Source: Enoplosus armatus
Taxonomy: Eukaryota; Chordata; Actinopteri; Centrarchiformes; Enoplosidae
Direction: 5' to 3'
DNA length: 64,000 nucleotides
NCBI RefSeq assembly: GCF_043641665.1
Contig: NC_092190.1
Coordinates: 9,258,048-9,322,047, forward strand
This document shows, piece by piece, positions 1 to 13,300 of this stretch; the stretch's first letter is position 1, and each line of letters begins with the position of its first letter. A program made the translations under genes and the position numbers. The notes beneath the pieces are model-generated. The model saw only the letters and a program-made list of their open reading frames with translations, did not search any database and was not told the DNA's origin.

Positions 1-36
1 TGGAGAGCATACACACCCGGACCCTTCCATGCCCCT

Positions 37-37
<1 letters not shown>

Positions 38-124
<87 letters not shown>
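38..124. repeat. (AC)n microsatellite
   Basis: About 43 dinucleotide units without interruption, near the left edge. Confidence 0.97.
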
Positions 125-128
<4 letters not shown>

Positions 129-3022
129 GCTGAGAGGATTTTCATTATGTGTGATTGCCATCTCGTGGTAGGAGTAACTATATGATTAAGAATAAATGCA
201 TAACCTTTACTGTGAGATGCAATTAAATATTCATTGTTACAGTCTCACATTCTTGGCAAAGGCCAAAAAATAAAGGCAATTGTTCCGTTTTTCTTTCGAG
301 GACTAATCCTCCTGCTGACATGAGGCCAGTGAAAGTAGTGTTATCATTTAGAATATTTAAACACTGCTAAAGCATTAACAACAGAGCATGAATATAAACT
401 TAACATTAAAGGTATCATGCCACAGTATACAGTATATCTTCCTATTGTTAAGATCTATAATAATCTGTATAAACACCATGTGTACACACAGGCAAGTCAA
501 CTGAAAGAACATAAGCACATACCTTCAGCTTTATGCTGAATTTTGGTGTAATGTTGGAAATGCAAGAGGTGCTGCAACTGGCTCATATGCTGATAAATAC
601 TGACATCTAGTGGCTAACCTAAAACCTCACGGTGTCAGATGCCCAAGGATCACACATGTTTGGATTTAAGTAAATACTACCACCCCTTGGCCAATACACC
701 CACGTAACAACAAAATGAGGACTAATTAAATGTTTTACAGAAGGTTTTGGTTAATAAATAATCAGTACATAATATAAAGTTACTCTAAGAACATTTACAT
801 TTTCCCATATTAATGGTAAGCTTGAAAAGAACCTAAGTCTTGTGCATTCTTAACAGTAAACAAGTGATATGTTAACTCTCTATATAACAAGTTATTCCCC
901 ACTGAACTTAATTTTCCATATTCGGCAATGCATTCACAGTGAGGCAGAAGGCTTCAAACAAAAAGCTGTGTGCAGTTTAAATATGTTAGTATATGTATTT
1001 AAAAATGCAAAGACACAACTGCACTGTTAAAAAAAATGTTCACTATTATCATATAAAGCCTGCCATTTTTAGTTCTCAGTCTTGTTCCGTTTCTGCATAC
1101 CTTAGTGACTCCTTCACTGCTGAGAAGTTGCACATAGTGTTAACAAAATAACTTTTGGCGGGGACTTTGGACCACAACTAAACCAACTCACACATCACAC
1201 TTAAATATTGTATTTTCCTCCATACTGTGTGCACATGCAGATCAAATCCTTCCTGTCTGAGCAGGAGCATGCAAACACCCCTGACACACTGAGTCCAAAC
1301 AAGTCCACCGAAAAAGTGCCATTTCAGGTTTACTCACCATTAGTTAAGACCTGTATCTCTTTGAAATCAAATGGTGTTTACACTTTCAGTTTTGCATTCA
1401 TATCCTCAACATGCTCTCCCTCCACTGTCACAAAACTCTGTCCAGGATATGCTGTTGGTCAAAATATTAAAAAAAAAAAAAAAAAAAAAGGATAAAAATT
1501 GGAAGACAAGGTTGCAGCACAGAGGAAGTGTTTTCCCGAAGCATCCAAAGGAATGGGTGTCTCCAGTCCTACAGTTTGTAAGAAGCGCTCCCCAATAAAA
1601 TGGTAAAAAGCCTGTAAAATGAACTGTAACAGCTGCTAGGAGCAGATACAGGAAGCAGGGTCCCCCCTCAGTGAGTCCATCACTCCACAGAGCAGTTATG
1701 TCCAGCACTTTTTTGGTCCTGCTGATCGAGCATGTCAAAACAGAAAAAGTGACTTCTTTAAGAGTGCGTAGACTCAAGCTGAGGATCACCTCACAGAAGC
1801 AGCTTTGACCTGTACGATTACAGATGATAACAGTGAGAGATAATCCAGATAGGCTGATGCATCAAAGTGGCATGAAAGCTCACCTATTTTTCTCAGCCAC
1901 CCATCGTCTCTCCAGGCGGTGAAAGCCCTCCTGTCAGTTTTATTCCACCGCAGACACACTGGTCTCCTCTCTCCTCTTCCCACCTCGCCTGTTAGACACT
2001 GACTGCTCTGCTCTGCTCTATCTCTGCACTTGACCAATCCACTCTATCAGCTCCACCACCACTCTCAACTCCACGCAGATCTGCACTGTGCAACCTACTC
2101 CATTTGTATGATACTCTCACTCACTTGCCTTCTCCCCCCACTGCTGCCAAACCAGTCACCTGTAGGCTTAGAGGCACTCAAAACCATTTCCCAATCTCCC
2201 GCCCTCCTCGCCTCATTCTTATCTCGTCTATCTCTCCTCTTCCTGTCACTTTCACCTAACTCCCACTCAGTTTTCACTCCTAGCCACTTTTAGTCCTTTC
2301 ACTTCCTCTAATAAGTCCTCTGCCGCTACCCAACCATTACCAATTTTCTCTGACCCACTGTTTGCTATTAGCCCCTAGTCTTCCTCCTCCCCTTCCTCTT
2401 GTCCCTCCACTCTCCATCCCTGTCTCTGCCTATCCTCCTTATATATCCTCAGCCTTCGCTTTGCCTTCTCCCCATCTCCAGCAGCATGAATATATTATTA
2501 TCTACACAATGGGGCCCTGCTTATTGTTTATGAATTACCAGCCTTGCGGCCAAACAAAGCCTATTTTCATAAGAAACCTCCATTTCATTTCAGCTCCAAT
2601 TAGATTGGGGGCTAAAGAATAGGAGTCCTCAGGCCTCAGCCCCTAAGGATGGCAGGTCCATTCAGCTTCATTCAATGGGGCCTTATTGCTTTCCCATACA
2701 AAAGAGCACGTGGACGGGCTTTCAGACTGAAACACCAACCAAAAATGACTGGGAGACAGTACTGTACAATAACAAATCTTTAAAGAAAGGACACTGAGTG
2801 CTTATCCTCCCATCCATCAATTCATCCCTCACTCTTCGCTTTCTTCTTCTCCTCTGTTCGTATATTGTAAGACCTGGACATTAATGACAGACAGTTGAAA
2901 GAGAAAGGGAGTGAAAGAAAGAGAAGAAGAAAGAGGCAGAGCAGCTCAGTTTTTCACAATACATGTCAAGTCTAAATGATCACTGGCTGCTGAATAGACA
3001 GATGGAAGGGAAAAGAAGTGAG

Positions 3023-3070
3023 TCGTGTGTATGTATGTGTGTGTATGTGTGTGTGTGTGTGTGTGTGTGT
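3023..3070. repeat. (GT)n microsatellite, interrupted
   Basis: GT repeat with a few AT interruptions at its left end. Confidence 0.9.
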
Positions 3071-4496
3071 ACAGCTGATTGATTCTCTGCTTTGAAAAGA
3101 GAGAGAAAAGAGTGAACGAAAGAGAGAGGAAGACCTTGATGCTTATTCTGAGCTCCACAATAGTCGGGGGGTCTGAGCCGTATTGTGGAGCACCCACAGT
3201 GACAGGCTGTCACTCCATCCTGGTAGGAAGAAAGAGGCAGAGAGAGTGAAGACGGGCTGAGGCAGGTCAGAGCCCCGATAATACACGTCTGCCTCTTCAG
3301 TTCACAAGTTTCTCACCCACCAGACACTTGACAGGAAGAAGGCGGCTCTTAAAAGTTTGTTCTGGCAAAGTGGGAGTAGAAACAAAGGAAAGTATTACAC
3401 CAATGTGCCTCCACCTGGAGAGAAGGTAACATCCGCTAAGAGATCCAGGTAAACTTCCCAGCAGCAAGGCAGTTGCTCTTTTCATGCATTATTGGGGGCT
3501 GAGTGGCAGTCGGCCAGCGAAACACTATGAGAGAGTCAGGCCAACAAGGTCAGAGCGCGGCAGGGCTGGCCCGGCTTTATCTGCAGAGATCTGCTTTGCA
3601 GGATGAATGGGAATCGTGCCTTTGTTACTATGAAGGAATATTCAACGGGAAACAAAAGGCAACTGTTTTCATTACTAATGAGTGGACAAGGTGAGAGTCA
3701 CAGTGAAAAGGTTGACATCTGTGCTTATTCATCCAACAGCAGCAGGATGGGATCATCTCCCCCCACAAAGCTTGTCACAATTGTCAGCATGCAATCAATA
3801 TCATTGCCATACAAACCTATCTCCTGCACTTTCGTATGGCTTTCATTTAACTCAAAATGCCACTATGTGTCATTTTCATTTCAACAGATTTCAACTTTCA
3901 TTTTCAAAACTTCAGTTCAGTCAGCCGACTCATGTGGTCCAGATTTCTGAACACAGAACATGTATCCACATAAGTGATGTGAAACACTTAAAGTGAGAAA
4001 CTCAGAGGCTCACAGGGAGATACTGGGGCCAAGATGGGACTTATGAAATGCTATATGAGCAACAGCAGCAGTACTGTAGGAGAGCTAAACAGACAGTAGG
4101 CAGACTTTTAAATAGACGACTTATGGCAAAGGCTGCATTGTTGCATCACATACATACAGAGATGACACCCAACAGCAAACACCAAGCTCAGCACAGCAGA
4201 GACAGAGTGCCAATAATAACTTCCACAACAAAACCATTTTAAATGACACTAGTCATAATGTGGAGCCACAGCAGCCACTGCCATCAGGCCCAGACACTGT
4301 TGGGCACCTCAGACCACCAGGGGAATATGATATCTGGAGAAATTAGAAGGATAAATCTAAATGCAGCAATCGGCTGACGTGCAACAGCAGGCTAAGACGT
4401 GTCAATTATGCAGCAGATAATCCAGGCCATGCATACCCACACAGGTGTTTTTAGTTACGAACAGCGTGTTCAGTTGCAAAAGTGGCCAAAAGTTCA

Positions 4497-4516
4497 GTTT
4501 AAGTTTAAACTTAAAC
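4497..4516. repeat. 20-bp perfect palindrome
   Basis: GTTTAAGTTTAAACTTAAAC equals its own reverse complement. It lies in AT-rich intergenic DNA with more TTTAAG-type words just after it. Confidence 0.85.
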
Positions 4517-6204
4517 GTTAATGCTTAAGTTTAAAGTTTAGTTGGACCTTTTTTTCCCACAGCAGACATTTTTTCTTGTCATAGTAGAAAAGGCCACAGC
4601 TGTAACTGATCACGTTAACAATGCCTCGGCTCCATTAAGTAAGCCATGACAGTGAGATAACATTCACATTACCAGGACCGTAGAACTGACACACCTAGAT
4701 GGAATGCAGCTGTCATTTATATTATTAATTACACCTCTGCTTCACCTGCTAGGATATCAATATATCAAAATGACAGCTATGAAAAAGGTTCATTAAACTG
4801 ACAATACTTCATGGTTTGATTAGCAGCAGTAGAGCAGTGTAAAGCCTCAGCCTCTTACTGGTATACAAGTACAAAATATAAGAAGTACAAAATATGAGAA
4901 GTACAAAAACTGTACAGAACCAAGATATACAGTTATCTGTTTGCACAAGCAGCACATACTTAGCTTGGGGAAGTGAAGCAGTTATCACAGTTTGGGAGTA
5001 GGTGGTGAAAGTCTCTTCTTCCAGCTTTGACTGACAGCTCACATGACAAATGTCTGAATCCGGAAATACCAACAACAGCAGGGAATGAACACACCTGTTC
5101 GTTAACAGGCATGCTTGTTTGTGAAATGCTACTTTAGCAGCAGCAGTGGTGTTAGCAAATAAACAGTGTAGCAGCAACATGGCAGACACAAACAGTTCAA
5201 GGAGGCCGCCTTTCGCGAAGGGTGCGTTGGATTTTCGTTGCAGTGAGTTCAATGGATCACGTGCGGGCAGAGTAGCACAATATGAGTTGTTCGGTCTGAA
5301 CTAGTTCACCACCTGCTGGGTAAAACCTAAGGTAGGGTCAGTTTCAGCCAAACACTTTCTGAACAGTGCCTGATAAAGTCACTTGGCTATATTTTTTGTT
5401 CTATATTTGGACCTAGTTTAGATCAATTTGTTTGCAAGTTGACACTAGTCTTTTTCAGTTTAATTTGCAGTGATTTAGTGTTGTAAAATAATAAGATAGG
5501 CCTATTACAAAGGTCTAAGAGCAGGGTCAACACTAAAGACATGTATGACCAAATCTCGGGCGGTCACTCATATTCCTCGTTATATAATGTACACATTAAT
5601 GGACCACATAGTTCCAAATATGGGGGTTAGGATCTCCAAGGGGTAAATCTGTGGGGTCACAAGATGATTAAAGGAGAAGGAAAAAAGATCTGCTACACAC
5701 AATGTATTTTAGCAGGCTATTTGAAGTATTTCTTTTCTGTAATATTGCTTTTTTCTATAAAATACAGGAGACTCATGTATAAAGGGGTCACAGGCCAAAA
5801 AAGGTTTGGAACCACTGCACAAAGCCATCTAGTTTGGGAGGTGCTTTTCATGGCTGGATTAACCTGTTAGAGGACCTTGATGCATTAAATTGAAAAAAAA
5901 TGTCTGGCCACTGTTGAGCACACAGAGACCAAGAAACACAATCCAAGTACTCCCAGGATGGTGTACTGCCTGGTTCTCTGTGCGTCAGTTAGTTTGATTG
6001 AACACAACATATTTAGGCACAAACTCCATGTGAGTACAATATAAACTAAGATAAATTCTAGATTTTGACACAGGGCCTCAACACATTTGCAATAAATCAA
6101 ATTATGTACCACAAATTCATAGTACATATACAAAGGGGGGTCTGAGACCCCAGAGCCTGCTAGGCCAAGTTGGTAATCCAGCCTTGGTGCTTTTGTGTCT
6201 CTTT

Positions 6205-6206
<2 letters not shown>

Positions 6207-6274
<68 letters not shown>
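6207..6274. repeat. (GT)n microsatellite
   Basis: Thirty-four pure GT units, about 90 bases past the candidate arhgef7 poly(A) signal on the minus-strand reading. Confidence 0.97.
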
Positions 6275-6276
<2 letters not shown>

Positions 6277-6365
6277 CTGAGAGACAAAGACAGCAGAGTT
6301 TCCTTGTTCCCTAGTGGTGTTGGAAAAGATTTAGCACCAACTCAAAGTCATTCTTTGAAAACACA

Positions 6366-6371
6366 TTTATT
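6366..6371 (-). terminator. arhgef7: Candidate poly(A) signal for arhgef7 isoform B
   Basis: AATAAA on the minus strand (plus-strand TTTATT) about 850 bases past the DETNL stop, with a T/G-rich stretch just downstream. It is the first good signal I noticed, but the true 3' end is unproven. Confidence 0.4.
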
Positions 6372-7036
6372 TCTCCCAAAGGACAAAGGCTCATCTTTTA
6401 GCAGTATTTACATTATACAGTACACGTTCCATATCTGTACAATTCCCTAGGATGCCTAGAAAGAACGTCAAACCGCAAAGTGGTCACAACAATAACAAAA
6501 AGGACAAAAAAGGCAAAAAAAATTAAACACGCAAAAGATGAGTTTCCTGGCACAAGCTTCACTTCAGGCTAAAAACACCAGGCTAAACACGTGTCAGGAA
6601 AGGAGAAAGAACATAAATCAATTTATAAAAAATTAAATAACATAAGAGAGGTTATGAAATGGCATGGTTTAAGTTCAGACTTTGTGAGCATGGACACCAT
6701 TAAAGTACCATTTATGTACCATTGGACAACATACTGTTTAATGATTGTAAACAGAGGGAGAGGACTTCTCTCGACTTGTCTTCCAGCCACGCTGAACACT
6801 GATGATGGATGCCGAAGTGATGGTCACACCGAGGGTTAATAGTCCTCCTGTTATCATGGAATAGATGGCCAAGCCTGTTCAGCATCACACCACAGTGATT
6901 CCTGTCTTTTCACCAGAGGCGTAGTAATGACACTCCTCTTAGAGCAAACACACACATTCATCTCAAACAAGCACACAGAGTCACTCTAGTTCTCTCACTC
7001 ACACACCCAACCTTAAATTATGTGTCATTGTGTGCA

Positions 7037-7147
<111 letters not shown>

Positions 7148-7221
7148 GCAAGCAAGTCCACACATACCATGCTCTCTCTTTCTCTTTTCAAAGCTTCAGG
7201 TGGAGATGGTGCGCAAGATCC

Positions 7222-7344
7222 TCAAAGGTTCGTCTCATCCCATGTTGGGTCATTCATGCTCTTTAACACTCTCCTCACAACCTTCTCCAGATCCTTCCGT
7301 GCTCTCTGCTCCTCCTCCAGTGACCTCTTTATCTTCTTGTTATC
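7222..7344 (-). CDS. arhgef7: arhgef7 alternative tail B, last exon (coiled coil and PDZ ligand)
   Basis: Encodes [20 protein letters not shown], then [20 protein letters not shown] and TGA at 7222-7224. In mammals the C-terminal DETNL is the PDZ ligand that binds Shank and Scribble, and the coiled coil trimerises the protein. Acceptor CTGCCAG. Confidence 0.93.
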   Translation of the reverse strand, partial: DNKKIKRSLEEEQRARKDLEKVVRRVLKSMNDPTWDETNL

Positions 7345-10300
7345 CTGGCAGGTAAAACATTACAAATATATTTAATTCCAACATTATGCCTACACTTACC
7401 TGAGAGTCAAACTAGCTAATTCTAACTGAAATTAGATAAATCAAACCATCATGCTCTTTCATAGAACACTTCATTCACCTGTTTCAGCTCTTGAACCTCA
7501 TCCCTCAGGGCGTACACCACATCCACCAGGCTCCTTTAAGATGTTAACATTTACAGGTCAACATATCAGTGATGCCCACAACACTGGTTATTAAAGGATA
7601 TGTTCACATCTTAAAACAACACTCACATGCCTATATGTACATTGCAACAGTTTTAGTTCGCGGACACATGAAACACTGTACTTAAAGTCTGGCGATATTT
7701 TATACTTTCTTTTTGTTAAGAAATCCCATGAAAAGAGCAAAACCAACAATTGATCGTACTAACAACTTGTCAGAGCCTAATAGAGCCTATTCCACTGTGT
7801 AATAGACCGTTGTTGTCCAAAGACTATTAAAAGCACATCAATGTGTCACACTGTTGCACTTAGTGACATGTTCCTTCATAACAATGAACGTGGGCTCTGT
7901 AGTGTATTTTGAGTCAGTCCAACATAAACTGTCCTTCTGTCGTAAACACTCATTAGAGCACCACATGTGTATTAATCCGCAGCTGAAAATAGTCCCAAAC
8001 AAATGCACTATTTACTCCTGTTCGAGTAATGCCAGCAACAATATAAAGTGCCCAGCTGACATTTGTGGTACATACATTTGTGACCAATTTTTTCAGATTT
8101 ATGTCTTCAGTAGGAACGAATGGGCTTCGGGCTAAGTGTCGCAGACAGGATATTAAAGTGTATTAACACATTGTTGGTTATGGTCTTTACATGGGGTTTA
8201 CAATATGTAAAGACAGTCAATCAAGGCAAAGAAAAAGAAAGAGATTTGACAATCTTACTTTTCTTCCATTGCACTTTGTCCGTTGCGACTGGGATCCTCT
8301 GACAAGATTTTCTTCTCACCAGGGATGATCACATGCAGCCCTGTTTCCCTTCGCGGTCCTGTTTCAAAAAAGAAGAGCACTCAACAATTGGTACTTTGCT
8401 TTGGCTCATGTTGTAATCTAGTAAGGTCAGTCAGTACTGAGTCATCTTCAGTAAATTACTGAACGTCTTTCCTGGAACGAGTGACGGCATCGAAGAGAAC
8501 CAAACATACACCACGATCTGTAGTAGCAGTGTGTTAGTCATGCACAGACCAGATATCAGACGAGAGCCAGAGGAAAGTGAAAGGAAATGAGAAGCTGTGG
8601 AGGTATCTGGCCAAAAACACACACACACACATTTATATTACATTTCTCTATCAATGTGAAATGAATGAGAACTCCACCATGTTCCCCAAATGACAACACA
8701 CATCAAACACAACCAGATTTGCCGTTGTAACAAATCACCAGAATGCCAGCGTCTACCAAATGACAGATTTATTCAAAACTCATAATACAGCGTTTGGGAC
8801 TTGGAACACTTCAGCAGTGTTGAACAAATACACCGAAGGCGCTGTTTGCTGATAAGACATGGTCACGTGTGTGAACTTAATACAGCGTTAGAGCACACAG
8901 AGGACAACGTTGGTCAAAGACAGTTGGTCTCTTCGCCCTGCCTGTCCCACATTTTGACTTAGTTTCTTAAACCACAGAATACACCTGTCACAAAGTATAG
9001 CACATGATATAAGGACAGTGATATTCTTAGATCAAATACTCATAGAAGGTAGAATGGATTTTTTTTTCTTGCTTCAGGACAACTAGTATTTACAGAAAGG
9101 GAAACTATGTGCTCTTATATTTCAAGTCCACTCTGACAGTATTCTGAGGTTGAATGAGTAGTTCACTAAGAAATGTTCCTGTATAATCACGATCTCGTTT
9201 TCTTTTTTTACCCTCAATGCTTTCAAAACACAGAAGGTGAGCATTTACACTACGAATGAGCATTTACTTTACAGTAACACTGAATACTCAAGTCTACCTG
9301 TAGGACTATATCATACACACTCTAGGTAGACAACAAAAAGTACAGAATTTAACAGATTCTATCCCCCACACCCACTGGCCCGTTACATGATTGTGCAAAA
9401 TAATTCAAACACTTCATGTTATAATTTTCAGTGTAAACTTTGATACAGAGCAATAAATTGTAAAAAAGAAAACAAATGATTCTTCCAGGGATCATTTTGT
9501 AAACATTGACATACAGAATAAAATATAAATTAAAAAACGCCTGTATACAAAATAATGAATACAATAAAGAAATCATTTCAGACACAGTAAATAGTACTGT
9601 AACATGGACCAATATATTCCATATGTCGCTCACATTGCTAGCCGGAAGAGGAGATAGACTCTTAGAGGATGCCAACCTGTACTTTTAATACCAACACTGG
9701 AAAAATACTTCTTCATAAAAATAGTCATTAATGCAAGAGATAGCATGGGGAACCTTGCAAGCCAGACAACACAAAGGCATGTCTGGCTTATGAGGCCGTA
9801 GCATAGGTGCTAGTTTGTTGTTTTTGACAGTAAGCTAACCTGGTCACATTGTCAGACCCTGGTAACAGCTACACCTTAAAGGAAAAGTTCAACATTTTGA
9901 AAATTAGGCTTATTCGCTTTCTCGCCGAGAGTTTGATGACAAGATTGATACCACTCTCATGTCTATACAGTAAATATGAAGCTAGAACATGCAGCTGGTT
10001 AGCTTAGCTTAGCATAAAGACTGGACGCTGCTAGCCTAGCTAGTTTAAAGTGATGAGTTGTTATCTGTTCTCTTGGCACATAACTAGGAGACTGGATTAG
10101 GTGAAATTAGATTATGCTTTTTTGTTTTCTTTATATGAGTGAGACAAGAAAAACAATATCAATCTCATGTTTGTGTGTGAGGTATAGAGCGGGGTCGGGA
10201 CATGTTTGGCCTAGCTTAGCAGGGAAACTGCTAGCCTGGCTCTGTCCAAAGGTTAAAATAATGCACCCATGAGCACCTCTAAAGCTCACTAATTAACATA

Positions 10301-13300
10301 ATATAACTAGTTTGTTTAATTAATTCAAATAGTGAACTTTGGAGGTGATGGTAGCTGGATTTTGTTACTTTTGGACAGAGCCAGGCTAGCCGTTTACCCC
10401 TGCTTCCAGTCTGTATGCTAAGCTAAGCAGCTTCATTTTGAACAGACAGATCTGAAAGTGGTATCGATCTTAACACTCATGAAGAAAGAAAACTAGCATA
10501 TTTCCCAAAATGAACTATTCCTTTAACTAGCAGAAGACATTAAACAAAAGCATCTGATTTGTATTACAGGTCTGTAGCTGTGTTAGGCTGTAGTTATAAT
10601 AGTTTATAAGGGTTGGGCTGGTATGCTATGCCTGGTTTAAATTAATCTTTTTGTTTTGTTAATGCACTAACTCGAGGTTTAAAACAATATGAGTATAAAT
10701 GCAACCCTGTAGAACCACTGACAGACAGCAACATTACTGGATGGAAGATCAGGTTTTAAAGGATGATGCTTAGGAGACTACACAATACAGTAAGATTATT
10801 CAGATTAATGACTTTAAGGGCCAGTTCCCCAAAAATACAAAAACATATATTTTTCACTTAACTCACTTAGAGATGGTATCTAGTGATGCAGAAAATTATC
10901 CAGATTTCCACAACATTACAATGTAGTTAACTGGAATTTAGTCTGTGGTGCTCACAGGATTTAAAAAAATAAATTGAACAGTTTCCATAGTGACACTTTA
11001 GCATGAAGTGGTTTGAATTAAACAGTTGACAGTGCAGTCTTTGGATTATCCAGAGTAATGGGGACACTGATCCTAGAAAGACACACTGGTGTTGAATTTT
11101 AAATAAATGTCTTTTTTCAAAGTTGCGAGCACCACAAGTAAAATCCTCATCACTTTGACTGTATTGGAGTTGAGGCAGAAATCTAAGAGAACAATATCTC
11201 AAAACGTAGGCAAAGAAAACTGTAAATATCTGCGTGGCTGGGTACAGCTAGAGGCAAGTGTGAAAATACATTTTTGTAAGTTGGGGTGAGCCGACCATTT
11301 AAATCAACTGCTCTTAGTGCACTAGCTTTTATCCAGCTGGAGAAAGCTTGACTAGAGATTGAAGTGTATGTGATAATCTCCTCTTTCTGTAGCAGTTATA
11401 TTAAATAATAAACTGTGTTTCACAAGCTATTAAATTTAGCAAGGCTTTTGGTCATGTTGTATGTTAAATTCAATCCTGCTTAGCACTGGGAACATCATAA
11501 AAGATTCAAATTAAGAAAACAGCAAAATGTTTGGATATTTCCTTTGCATGCTGCTATATTATCAGGCAGCAGGGGCACATGTGCCTGAACCTGTGCGTGT
11601 GTGTATGGCATCTGTGCTATGTTTGAGCATACATACTCTAGAAACACATACCGGAGAGTAGTAGTACATGGTAAATAGAATACACTCGTTCCTGAATTAC
11701 ATCTGAATATCAGACAGGAAAAGCTCAGTCCCCATCTCTCCCTCCCCTGGTTATCCCTCCCCTATATTCCACTCCAACATCCCTGCACTCCCTGCGGAGA
11801 GGGTCCGCCACATTTATGGTCAAACAAGGGGAGTGGTCACATTCAAGATAAATAAACAAGAATTACCAAACACTTACTGCATGACAACTACACATAGAGA
11901 GGAGGCACATAAAAGGGAAAGTGGCAAAGGCAACAGGGAGATGCTTAAAACATCTTAAAACAAACAGCCTAAAAATAAATAAACCAAATAAGTTAACAAA
12001 AGAAATGAACAAATATATAATAGAAAATAAATAGATAAATTAAAAAAATCTAGTTTCTTTTAATACATTGAAGGTAAAAGAGGTAAGCGCGCTGTACGTT
12101 ACATTGCAGCACAGCGTGGCAGTACTGTACGTTCTTTAGTTCTGGTGAGAGATGCAGCTCTTGCGCGGCACTGAACCCATCCTGTAACTGTGGGTGGTCC
12201 AGATGGAGTCATAGTCAGAGTCCTCCGAAAGGTCAGAGGACAATTCTGGCCGTGACACGCTGCTACGGCGGCCCGGCGAGTCCATACAGGACCGGTCCAC
12301 GTCGGCCAGCACGTGGTTGTGCATCAGGTCGGTGCCCTGCCAGGCTGGACGGGCGAGCCAAGTTTGGCGGTGACGTTGCGAATGTAGAGGGAGGAAATGG
12401 TGGGCGAAAAAAAGGAGTGACGGGGGGCAGAAGGAGGAGGAGGTAGCATATGCAGCACGCAACAAATGGTAAATCATAACAACCAATGAGAGATGCAGGG
12501 TGGGATGATGGAGCAAACCAGATTATATGGAGAAAAAAATTGTAGTACAGTATGGAGGAAACAAAAATGGATGAAAAAGGAGAAAATGAAGGAACTCGAA
12601 GTAAACCAGAGCAATGCCAGAAGGTGAGGAGTGGAGGACAGACAGACAGAAGGAGAAGATACTGTTAGAAAGATCAGTTCAGAATACCAGTGTTAAAGAA
12701 AGGCATTGAGTAACAGAATACAGGTATAGCAGTAACAGCAAGCTCCAGTATGAACCTCTCTTCTTTTGGGCATGCACATGTACAGCGTAAGTGAGATTTT
12801 TGGTTTTCTTACTGGAGTTAAGAGTCTGCCTGGTTTTGGCACTGGTGCAGTATGCCTCAATAACTTTCAGGATCTGGGCATCTTCTTCCAGAGCAGCTGT
12901 ACCTGAGAGAGAGAAGGAAAAAGGTACAAAAATAATTAATTTACATGCTCATCAGATGTCTGGTCACTGTTGCCCAACGCACAAATTACAGCATCTGCAA
13001 ACATTAAAAGGACAGTGCAACATTTTGGGATGTACTCTTATTCGCTTTCTTGCCAAGAGTGAGATGATGAGATCGATACCACTCTCACAGCTGTTCGTTA
13101 AGTATGAAGGTAGATCCAGCAAACGTTCAGCTAGCCTGGCTCTGTCTAAAGTTTGTCACACTTACAGAAACAGAAATGTAAAAAACGACAATATGTGGTT
13201 TGGTGTATGTTGAGTTCATCACAAACTCTGGACGTAAATGGGAAAGATTTGAAACATACTCTTCCTCAAGGCAAATTCCTCTTCAGACTGTTTCCTCTCA

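Larger units (their letters stand above)
125..6365. other. Intergenic stretch without recognised genes
   Basis: Apart from the listed microsatellites and palindrome I see nothing coding. ORFs of 60-147 codons are AT-rich or low complexity, have no recognisable domain, and lack supporting splice partners. A diffuse repeat-like block is around 4800-5350. Confidence 0.6.

Noticed and set aside
4809..5252. 147-codon minus-strand ORF with hydrophobic stretches
   Set aside because: No recognisable family. Looks like repeat-derived AT-rich DNA with no splice partners.
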